Positions 1 to 5,087 of a stretch of DNA of 5,087 bases are shown here, piece by piece (within the stretch, counting starts at the first letter, position 1; each line of letters starts with the position of its first letter). Source of the DNA: Spirochaetes bacterium RIFOXYC1_FULL_54_7 (GTDB lineage: Bacteria > Spirochaetota > Spirochaetia > Treponematales > UBA12059); contig MIBM01000388.1 of the NCBI GenBank assembly GCA_001830645.1, forward strand, positions 1 to 5,087. Direction: 5' to 3'. Position numbers and translations under genes: made by a program. The notes beneath the pieces are model-generated. The model saw only the letters and a program-made list of their open reading frames with translations, made no database searches and was not told the origin of the DNA.

Positions 1-30
1 CTATCTGCTGGCAAGGATAGAGTTGCTATC
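1..30. repeat. Two overlapping, mutually exclusive small dyads
   Basis: CTATC at 1-5, GATAG at 16-20 and CTATC at 26-30 are perfect complements of one another. The middle GATAG can therefore pair with the left copy (10-nt loop) or the right copy (5-nt loop), but not both. There is no T-tract after either stem, so a terminator is not supported. The arms are only 5 bp long, so chance is a real possibility. An operator or the tail of an upstream transcript are alternatives that the sequence cannot separate. Confidence 0.25.
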
Positions 31-47
31 ATAAGCACTGCATTTTT

Positions 48-64
48 TGATGGAAAAACCATCA
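48..64. repeat. Perfect 6-bp inverted repeat upstream of glgP
   Basis: TGATGG (48-53) and CCATCA (59-64) are perfect complements around an AAAAA loop. Six T residues precede the stem on the + strand and none follow it; on the - strand the stem is followed by A residues. It therefore fits an intrinsic terminator in neither direction. It lies about 16 bp upstream of the weak candidate -35 of glgP, a position where a regulator-binding dyad would be plausible, but nothing identifies a regulator. Confidence 0.35.
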
Positions 65-79
65 TTATCCGGAATTTCG

Positions 80-109
80 TTCCCAATTGTGGGTAAAAAC
101 AGCTAGAAT
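80..109 (+). promoter_or_regulatory. Weak candidate sigma-70 promoter for glgP
   Basis: TAGAAT at 104-109 matches the -10 consensus at five of six positions. TTCCCA at 80-85, 18 bp upstream, matches the -35 consensus at four of six. Transcription would begin near 116, giving a leader of about 34 nt before the preferred ATG. A small dyad, CCCA (82-85) and TGGG (90-93), overlaps the -35 and spacer and could be an operator, but it is only 4 bp per arm. The assignment is by eye and the -35 is poor. Confidence 0.3.
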
Positions 110-136
110 TATTCGGGTTGAACGATTCTGAATGAC

Positions 137-143
137 AAGGGAG
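137..143 (+). promoter_or_regulatory. Shine-Dalgarno sequence that selects the glgP start
   Basis: AAGGGAG lies 6 nt upstream of the ATG at 150, ideal spacing for ribosome binding. The in-frame ATG at 132 has no purine-rich sequence at the right distance (the upstream bases are ACGATTCTGA). The site therefore decides between two in-frame starts in favour of 150. Confidence 0.7.
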
Positions 144-149
144 ATCAGC

Positions 150-2645
150 ATGCCCAAAGCAGAAAACAAGGCGGACAAGAAGCATGGTTTCGTAAAGGAA
201 AACCTCGGCATGGATTCCGGGGCGCTCAAGGAATCCTTCGTCCATCATCTGGAATATTCCCTGGGCAAGGATGACTATTCCTCGACCTTGCAGGATTGTT
301 ATGCCAGCATCTCGCTGACCGCACGGGACCGGCTCATAGAACGGTGGATCAAGACCCAGCAGACCTACCACAAGAAGCACGTGAAGCGGATCTACTACCT
401 ATCCCTGGAGTTCCTGATCGGCAGAACCCTGGGCAACAGCCTGATCAACCTTGGCCTGTACGGCGAGGCTTCCAAGGCCATGAAGGAACTCGGGTACTCC
501 CTTGAGGAGCTGCGGGAAAAAGAGTGGGATGCCGGCCTGGGCAATGGCGGCCTTGGCAGGCTGGCAGCATGCTTCATGGATTCCCTGGCAACGCTTGAAA
601 TCCCCGCCGTCGGGTACGGCATACGGTACGATTACGGCATCTTCTTCCAGAACATCAGGAACGGTTACCAGGTGGAGACCCCGGACAACTGGCTCCGGCT
701 TGGCAACATCTGGGAGTTCCCGCGCCCCGAGTACAGCTACCTGGTCAATTTTTACGGCAGGGTCGAGGGCTACCAGGATGCACAGGGGAAGACCAGGCAG
801 CGCTGGGTGGACGCGGAAGAGATCGTCGCCATGGCATACGACACCCCTGTCCCCGGGTACAACAACAACACGGTGAACAACCTGAGGCTCTGGTCGGCCA
901 AGTCAACGCGGGAGTTCGACCTCAACTACTTCAACGACGGGGATTACATAAAGGCGGTCTCAGCCAAGTCGGTCTCCGAAAACATCACCAAGGTGCTGTA
1001 TCCGAACGACAACAATTTCGAAGGCAAGGAGTTGCGCCTGAAGCAGGAGTACTTCTTCGTCTCCGCCACCATCCAGGACATAGTCAGGCGGTACAAGAAC
1101 GAGCACAAGGATTTCAGCGAGTTCCCCGACCAGGTTGCCATTCAGCTAAACGATACCCACCCCGCCATCTCGATCGCGGAACTGATGAGGACTCTGGTTG
1201 ACCAGGAAGGCCTTCCGTGGGAAGCCGCCTGGGATATAACGGTCAGGACCTACGGTTACACCAACCATACGGTGCTGCCGGAAGCCCTGGAGCGCTGGCC
1301 GGTAGACCTCATGGCCAGGGTCCTGCCTCGGCACCTCGAGATCATCTATGAGATAAACAGGCGCTTCCTCGAAGAGCTGGCAGTCCGCCATCCCGGGGAC
1401 CTGGCCATGGTGCGCGAGCTTTCTCTAATCGAGGAGGGGCCGGTGAAAAAGGTCCGGATGGCCAATCTGGCGGTCATCGGGAGCCATTCGGTGAACGGTG
1501 TCGCCGCCCTCCACAGCGAAATCCTGAAGGCCAGCCTGTTCAAGGATTTCTTCCACCTCTGGCCGGAAAAATTCAACAACAAGACGAACGGGATAACCCA
1601 GCGAAGGTGGCTCAAGCTTTGCAATCCAGGTCTTGCCTCGTTGATCGACGGCAGCATAGGAAATGAGTGGACCGTCAACCTGTTCGAACTCAGGAAGCTG
1701 GCGGCCTTGTCCAGGGATGCGGGCTTCCAGAAAAAATGGTCCGACATCAAGAAGGCCAACAAGGAATTCCTGGCTGACTATATCCTCCAGCGCAACAATA
1801 TCGTCATCAATACCGACTCGATGTTCGACATCCAGGTTAAGCGCCTGCACGAGTACAAGCGGCAACTGCTCAACGTCCTCCATGTGGTCACCCTTTACAA
1901 CCGGATAAAAGACAATCCGGGCAAGGATGTTGTTCCACGGACCGTCATATTCGCAGGCAAGGCGGCACCGGGCTACCATATGGCCAAATTGATAATCAAG
2001 CTGATCAATTCCATAGCGGAGCGGGTCAATGCCGATCCTCAGGTGGGTGACAAACTCAAGGTGGTGTTCCTGCGGAATTACGCCGTGTCCAACGCCGAGA
2101 AGATCATCCCCGCAGCGGATCTATCGGAACAGATTTCGACCGCGGGGACAGAAGCATCCGGGACGGGAAACATGAAATTTGCACTGAACGGAGCGCTTAC
2201 CATCGGAACCCTGGACGGTGCGAATATCGAGATAATGGAAGAGGTAGGCCTTGAGAATATCTTCATCTTCGGCATGAATGCCGAAGAAGTCACGGCGCTT
2301 AAAAACTCCTCCTACAATCCATTACAGTACTACAATGAAAACGCTGAACTGCGGCAAGTGTTGGATCAGATCAGGGACGGCTATTTTTCACCGGAAAATA
2401 CATCGCTGTTCAAGCCTATTGTCGATTCACTTCTGTACCACGACACCTACATGCTGCTGGCTGACTACGCCTCGTATGTAGCTTGCCAGGAGAAGGTCAG
2501 CCAGGCCTACAAGGACAAGAAACGGTGGCTTCAGATGTCCATCCTGAACACCGCACGGATGGGCAAGTTCTCCAGCGACAGGACCATACAGGAGTATTCA
2601 GATGAGATCTGGGGCGTGAAACCGGTTAAAATTGTATTGACTTGA
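150..2645 (+). CDS. glgP: Glycogen/starch/maltodextrin phosphorylase
   Basis: This enzyme (EC 2.4.1.1, GT35 family) removes terminal alpha-1,4-linked glucose from glycogen or maltodextrin using phosphate, releasing glucose 1-phosphate in the cytoplasm. I start it at 150 (831 residues) because of the Shine-Dalgarno sequence at 137-143; an in-frame ATG at 132 would add six residues. Visible family blocks, in 831-residue numbering, are [14 protein letters not shown] (129-142), QLNDTHPA (332-339), [10 protein letters not shown] with H373, [21 protein letters not shown] (563-575) and [16 protein letters not shown], whose K676 carries pyridoxal phosphate. H373, R565, K570 and K676 correspond to rabbit muscle H377, R569, K574 and K680, a constant offset of four, so the catalytic core has almost no indels. 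The length is normal for the bacterial family and the gene is intact. I see no match to the animal N-terminal phosphorylation segment. No other glg gene is in view. Exact substrate preference (glycogen versus maltodextrin) cannot be read from the sequence. Confidence 0.97.
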   Translation: MPKAENKADKKHGFVKENLGMDSGALKESFVHHLEYSLGKDDYSSTLQDCYASISLTARDRLIERWIKTQQTYHKKHVKRIYYLSLEFLIGRTLGNSLINLGLYGEASKAMKELGYSLEELREKEWDAGLGNGGLGRLAACFMDSLATLEIPAVGYGIRYDYGIFFQNIRNGYQVETPDNWLRLGNIWEFPRPEYSYLVNFYGRVEGYQDAQGKTRQRWVDAEEIVAMAYDTPVPGYNNNTVNNLRLWSAKSTREFDLNYFNDGDYIKAVSAKSVSENITKVLYPNDNNFEGKELRLKQEYFFVSATIQDIVRRYKNEHKDFSEFPDQVAIQLNDTHPAISIAELMRTLVDQEGLPWEAAWDITVRTYGYTNHTVLPEALERWPVDLMARVLPRHLEIIYEINRRFLEELAVRHPGDLAMVRELSLIEEGPVKKVRMANLAVIGSHSVNGVAALHSEILKASLFKDFFHLWPEKFNNKTNGITQRRWLKLCNPGLASLIDGSIGNEWTVNLFELRKLAALSRDAGFQKKWSDIKKANKEFLADYILQRNNIVINTDSMFDIQVKRLHEYKRQLLNVLHVVTLYNRIKDNPGKDVVPRTVIFAGKAAPGYHMAKLIIKLINSIAERVNADPQVGDKLKVVFLRNYAVSNAEKIIPAADLSEQISTAGTEASGTGNMKFALNGALTIGTLDGANIEIMEEVGLENIFIFGMNAEEVTALKNSSYNPLQYYNENAELRQVLDQIRDGYFSPENTSLFKPIVDSLLYHDTYMLLADYASYVACQEKVSQAYKDKKRWLQMSILNTARMGKFSSDRTIQEYSDEIWGVKPVKIVLT

Positions 2646-2689
2646 GGGGACTGTCCCTGGTCCCGCGCCGGGGCCGGGAGGCGCTCAAG
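2641..2689. repeat. Nested palindrome, possible three-way junction or REP-like element
   Basis: An outer stem, CTTGAG (2641-2646) with CTCAAG (2684-2689), encloses two further stems: GGGAC (2647-2651) with GTCCC (2660-2664), and CGCC (2666-2669) with GGCG (2680-2683). Only G2665 is left unpaired at the junction. GGGAC can alternatively pair with the nearer GTCCC at 2653-2657, which forms the palindrome GGGACTGTCCC. The outer left arm contains the glgP stop codon (2643-2645). There is no T-run after the structure, so it is not a classical intrinsic terminator. It could be a dispersed palindromic (REP-like) element, an mRNA 3'-end stabiliser or a transcription attenuator. The stems are seen directly; the fold and role are inferred. 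Confidence 0.5.
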
Positions 2690-2698
2690 AGCAATATG

Positions 2699-2707
2699 TG
2701 GTATACT
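2699..2707 (+). promoter_or_regulatory. Extended -10 promoter for the ATPase/nuclease gene
   Basis: TATACT at 2702-2707 matches the -10 consensus at five of six positions and is preceded by TGG (2699-2701), which makes the TGn extended -10 motif. No -35-like hexamer lies 16-18 bp upstream (that region is GC-rich), which is typical of extended -10 promoters. Counting from -7 at 2707, transcription would start at 2714 or 2715. That is at the ATG itself, implying a leaderless or nearly leaderless mRNA. No Shine-Dalgarno sequence is present before this ATG, which agrees. Confidence 0.45.
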
Positions 2708-2714
2708 TGCCGGT

Positions 2715-4454
2715 ATGAAGAAGCTTCCCTACGGCCTGGCCAACTTCGAGGCCATCAAGGAAAACGGCAGCTATTATTATGTGGACAAGACTACCTTCAT
2801 TGCCGAGCTGGAAGGCCAGGGCAGCAAGTACCACTTTTTCCTGCGCCCCCGGCGCTTCGGCAAGAGCCTGTTCGTGTCTACCCTGGAGCATTACTACGAT
2901 CCCCGGCGGGCCGGGCAGTTCGAACAGCTCTTCGGCGATACCTGGATAGGTCGTAATCCAACACCGCTTAAGAACAGCCTGCCGGTGCTGAAGCTCAATT
3001 TTTCCGGCATTCCTTCCGACGGCACAGTGGAAGACCTCAAATTTTCTTTTACCCTTAAGATCCGCGACAATATCAATTCATTTTACAAGAAGTACGGGCA
3101 AAGCTTTGATCTGGATACGGATTTCGAGGACCGTTACAGCCAGTTCAGCCATGCTGGCGACGCTCTGAACCATTTTATCGAACTGATGGCAGACCAACAG
3201 GTCAAATATCTGATGCTGATCGACGAATATGACAACTTCGCCAACAACATGCTGATCCACCAGGGAGCCGAGCATTATACCGCCATCACCCATGCCGGCG
3301 GTTTCCTGCGCAGTTTCTTTGCGGCCATCAAGAACGCCACCGAAAGCCGCACCGTGGAGCGGCTCTTTGTAACCGGGGTTTCTCCTCTGGTCCTGAGTGA
3401 TGTGACCAGCGGCATGAATATTGGCGACAACATCTCGCCCAAGACGCCATTCAACGCCATGGCCGGCTTTACCCAGGCCGAGGTCGGGGCCATGCTCGAG
3501 TACTATATAGAATCCGGCCTGGTGCCGGAACGCGAGCGGGGCGAGATACTGGATCTGATGCGGGTGAACTACAACAACTACTGCTTCTGCGAAAACACCG
3601 AGGAGCGGGTCTACAATTCCGACATGGTATTGTATTTTTTCAATAACTATTTCCAGTCAGGGAAGATCCCCTCCAATCTGCTGGACGAGAACGTGCGCAT
3701 CGACTACGGCAAGCTGCAGTTCCTGGTTACCGAGGGTCCCAGGCTCAATGGCAACTTCTCCATCCTGGGGCAGATCATGGACCAGCAACAGACCGAATGC
3801 AACCTGGTGCACAGCTTTGCCCTGAAGGACATAATCGAAAACAACAAATTCAAGTCCTTCCTTTACTACCTGGGGCTTCTGACCATCAAGGACTATCTGT
3901 ATGCTTCCAAAGTAAACCTCGCCATACCCAACGAGGTGATCCGGGTAATGCACTATTCCTACATCCGGGAGAGTCTGATAGACGGCTACGGCCTGAAGCT
4001 GGATGTCAATCTGCTGACCCGGGAGTTCGACAAGCTGGCCTTCGAGGGGAAATGGCAGACGATAATCGGCCACATCCTGGAGCGCCTGTACGAAGCGGTG
4101 AGCCTGCGGGACTTTGCCTTCCGGGAGCAGGTGGTCAAGGCCTATCTGCTGGCCTGGCTGGGCATGACGCCCCTGTACTTCGTGCTGAGCGAACCGGAAC
4201 TGAACCATGGCTACGCCGATATCTTCTTGCAGAAAAACCATTTTACCACAGCCCGCACCAGCCATGAGTACCTCATCGAGGTCAAGTTCCTGAGTGCCCA
4301 GGAGCAGAAGCGTCCTGACGCCATCAAGCACTTCCGCCAGGAGGCCATGGCCCAGCTGGAACGCTACGCCGCCGGCCAGACCATTAGCTGCCAGCTTCAC
4401 AAACTGGTGGTGCTGGCCGGGGCAAAGGAATTGTTGCTCCTGGAAGAGGTGTAG
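2715..4454 (+). CDS. AAA-ATPase-like protein with C-terminal PD-(D/E)XK nuclease-like domain
   Basis: This 579-residue protein has the family architecture of an AAA-ATPase-like domain (PF09820 type) followed by a PD-(D/E)XK nuclease-like domain (PF08011 type, formerly DUF1703). The N-terminus carries LPYG (4-7), YVDKT (22-26) and the phosphate-binding loop RPRRFGKS (44-51). LMLIDEYD (166-173) is the Walker B strand with acidic D170 and E171. TGVSPLVLSD begins at about 220, and an NNYCF...VYNSDMVLYF block lies near 287-310. In the C-terminal domain, E493/E495, D502 (in GYADIFL), E522-V-K524 and AQLERY (546-551) line up with the nuclease core and its Q-x3-Y helix, so the catalytic residues appear intact. 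The protein is full length and probably cytoplasmic; I see no signal peptide or membrane segment. The family's biological role is not established, and defence or selfish DNA activity is speculation. The ATG at 2715 is the first start in this frame after the glgP stop and matches the usual family N-terminus, although no Shine-Dalgarno precedes it. AGG is nearly absent among its arginine codons, unlike in glgP. Confidence 0.9.
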   Translation: MKKLPYGLANFEAIKENGSYYYVDKTTFIAELEGQGSKYHFFLRPRRFGKSLFVSTLEHYYDPRRAGQFEQLFGDTWIGRNPTPLKNSLPVLKLNFSGIPSDGTVEDLKFSFTLKIRDNINSFYKKYGQSFDLDTDFEDRYSQFSHAGDALNHFIELMADQQVKYLMLIDEYDNFANNMLIHQGAEHYTAITHAGGFLRSFFAAIKNATESRTVERLFVTGVSPLVLSDVTSGMNIGDNISPKTPFNAMAGFTQAEVGAMLEYYIESGLVPERERGEILDLMRVNYNNYCFCENTEERVYNSDMVLYFFNNYFQSGKIPSNLLDENVRIDYGKLQFLVTEGPRLNGNFSILGQIMDQQQTECNLVHSFALKDIIENNKFKSFLYYLGLLTIKDYLYASKVNLAIPNEVIRVMHYSYIRESLIDGYGLKLDVNLLTREFDKLAFEGKWQTIIGHILERLYEAVSLRDFAFREQVVKAYLLAWLGMTPLYFVLSEPELNHGYADIFLQKNHFTTARTSHEYLIEVKFLSAQEQKRPDAIKHFRQEAMAQLERYAAGQTISCQLHKLVVLAGAKELLLLEEV

Positions 4455-4462
4455 GCTGGTTT

Positions 4463-4516
4463 GGGCGGGCGGGCAGGCAGGCAGGCTACTTTGTACAAGT
4501 AGGCAGGCAGTCAGGC
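4463..4516. repeat. Interrupted tetranucleotide (RGGC) tandem array
   Basis: Three GGGC units (4463-4474) run directly into three AGGC units (4475-4486). After a 14-nt interruption (4487-4500) come AGGC, AGGC, AGTC and AGGC (4501-4516). In total ten tetranucleotide units, one imperfect, lie between the stop codon of the ATPase/nuclease gene and the next start codon. Such arrays can change length by replication slippage. This one lies in non-coding sequence, 34 nt upstream of the phosphoesterase ATG, so any effect would be on the spacing or expression of that gene. Confidence 0.65.
4486..4502. repeat. Hairpin embedded in the tetranucleotide array
   Basis: CTACTT (4486-4491) and AAGTAG (4497-4502) form a perfect 6-bp stem around TGTAC. 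The stem is AT-richer than its surroundings and spans the interruption in the RGGC array. No T-run follows, so it is a poor intrinsic terminator on the + strand. A protein-binding dyad or a small insertion into an older continuous array are possible. Confidence 0.4.
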
Positions 4517-4535
4517 TGCTTCACGATCACGACGC

Positions 4536-4541
4536 AAAGGA
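4536..4541 (+). promoter_or_regulatory. Ribosome binding site of the phosphoesterase gene
   Basis: AAAGGA lies 9 nt upstream of the ATG at 4551, acceptable spacing for a Shine-Dalgarno sequence. Reading back in the same frame, there is no other start codon before the in-frame TAG at 4500-4502, so this start is well determined. No convincing promoter is visible in the 96-nt gap, so co-transcription with the upstream gene is possible. Confidence 0.6.
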
Positions 4542-4550
4542 ACCAGTGGC

Positions 4551-5087
4551 ATGAAACTGCATCTTCTTTCAGACTTGCATTGCGAAATGGAAGAGTATCA
4601 GCCTGCAGATGTCCAGGCGGACATGGTAATCCTGGCTGGAGACATACACAGCGGAGCCAAAGCTGTAGGGTGGGCAAAAAGCCACTACCCGCAGCTTCCG
4701 GTGATTCTGGTTCCCGGTAACCATGAGTTCTACGGATCATCCATCCAGGCCACCTTGCGCACTATGCGGGCAAGCGCAGCAGGCACGAATATCCGGGTTC
4801 TGGACAATGAATCGACGGTAATCCAGGGCATCCGCTTCCTGGGGGCCACCCTGTGGACCGACTTCGAGCTCCTTGGCCGCAACCCAGCCCTTGCCATGCG
4901 CCAGGCCCGGGATTCGATGAGTGACTACCGTGTTATACGGACTGAACCGGACCACCAGCGCCTGAGCCCCCAAGAAACCGCGGCAATGCACCGCCACAGC
5001 CGTGCCTGGCTTGCAGCCGAACTGGCAAAACCCCATGACGGGCCTACCGTAGTAATCAGCCACCATGCCCCAGCTATAGTTTCCTGC
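4551..5087 (+). CDS. Calcineurin-like metallophosphoesterase (3' end outside the window)
   Basis: The first 179 residues of a metallophosphoesterase are present and the frame is open to the last base. The family uses two metal ions to hydrolyse phosphomono- or diesters. Its signature motifs appear in order: S-D8-L-H10, GD31-I-H33, the GNHE box at 56-59 and a metal-binding SHHAP with H171/H172. The final G-H-x-H motif should lie just beyond the window; from memory, relatives are about 240-270 residues, so perhaps a third of the protein is missing. The segment FLGATLWTDFELLG resembles a stand-alone bacterial subgroup, but the physiological substrate is unknown. No signal peptide is visible, so it is probably cytoplasmic. 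It follows the ATPase/nuclease gene by 96 nt on the same strand. Arginine is encoded by CGN codons only in this part, as in the gene upstream and unlike glgP. Confidence 0.9.
   Translation, partial: MKLHLLSDLHCEMEEYQPADVQADMVILAGDIHSGAKAVGWAKSHYPQLPVILVPGNHEFYGSSIQATLRTMRASAAGTNIRVLDNESTVIQGIRFLGATLWTDFELLGRNPALAMRQARDSMSDYRVIRTEPDHQRLSPQETAAMHRHSRAWLAAELAKPHDGPTVVISHHAPAIVSC

Noticed and set aside
9..27. Sigma-54-like promoter (TGGCAA followed by TTGCT)
   Set aside because: The GG and GC elements are separated by 13 nt instead of the strict 10 nt, and the second base block of the -24 element is imperfect. Spacing is critical for sigma-54, so this is not supported.
2641..2700. Classical intrinsic terminator for glgP
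   Set aside because: The region has strong GC-rich stems, but no T-run follows any of them, so rho-independent termination in the usual sense is not supported.
2643..2717. Stop-codon readthrough fusing glgP to the ATPase/nuclease gene
   Set aside because: The two genes share a reading frame and there is no other stop between 2646 and 2714, so readthrough of the TGA would make a fusion. However, GlgP ends at its normal C-terminal position, the second protein begins with its normal family N-terminus, and nothing indicates recoding. A shared frame has a substantial chance of occurring randomly.
2642..2956. Alternative + strand frame starting TTG at 2642 and overlapping the ATPase/nuclease start
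   Set aside because: It uses a weak start inside the palindrome, has no convincing ribosome binding site, and overlaps the conserved N-terminal domain in another frame, so it is a shadow.
3657..4400. Long open frame on the - strand (about 247 codons) antisense to the ATPase/nuclease gene
   Set aside because: It lies wholly inside a well-supported gene, its translation shows no recognisable domain, and long antisense frames are expected in GC-rich coding sequence.
4488..4499. ACTTTGTACAAG resembles the core of lambda-derived attB2 sites used in cloning vectors
   Set aside because: Only about 12 bases match, the flanking bases do not, and the core is itself nearly palindromic. With no other vector sequence in the window, chance similarity is more likely than contamination or an integration site.
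4294..4554. Small + strand frame bridging the ATPase/nuclease 3' end and the phosphoesterase start
   Set aside because: Most of it is an out-of-frame reading of the conserved nuclease-like domain and the rest reads through the tetranucleotide array, giving a low-complexity tail with no family resemblance.

Overview
The window looks like an ordinary bacterial chromosome segment from a moderately GC-rich Gram-negative. A Geobacter/Geotalea-like deltaproteobacterium is my best guess, from the glycogen phosphorylase sequence, the codon mix and a GGGACTGTCCC-type palindrome. This is recollection and inference, not a database match. All three protein genes lie on the + strand.

Layout: positions 1-149 are a leader with several small dyads, a weak candidate promoter and a good ribosome binding site. 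Positions 150-2645 encode a complete glycogen phosphorylase (glgP), with the pyridoxal-phosphate lysine and phosphate-site residues intact. Positions 2641-2689 hold a 49-nt nested palindrome that overlaps the glgP stop codon and can be drawn as a compact three-way junction. Positions 2715-4454 encode a 579-residue protein with an N-terminal AAA-ATPase-like domain and a C-terminal PD-(D/E)XK nuclease-like domain. Its only visible promoter is an extended -10 element so close to the ATG that the transcript may be leaderless. Positions 4455-4550 are a short gap with an interrupted tetranucleotide (RGGC) array, a small hairpin and a ribosome binding site. Positions 4551-5087 begin a calcineurin-like metallophosphoesterase that runs off the end of the window.

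The three genes do not form an obvious pathway. glgP is a housekeeping carbon-storage gene with no other glg gene in view. The ATPase/nuclease gene belongs to a family of uncertain function that occurs in many copies in some bacterial genomes, and it looks like an accessory insertion: it is flanked by unusual repeats, lacks a Shine-Dalgarno sequence, and differs from glgP in arginine codon choice. The phosphoesterase resembles stand-alone enzymes often found in accessory regions. The best leads for something undescribed are the accessory ATPase/nuclease cassette, its possibly leaderless promoter, and the structured element between it and glgP.
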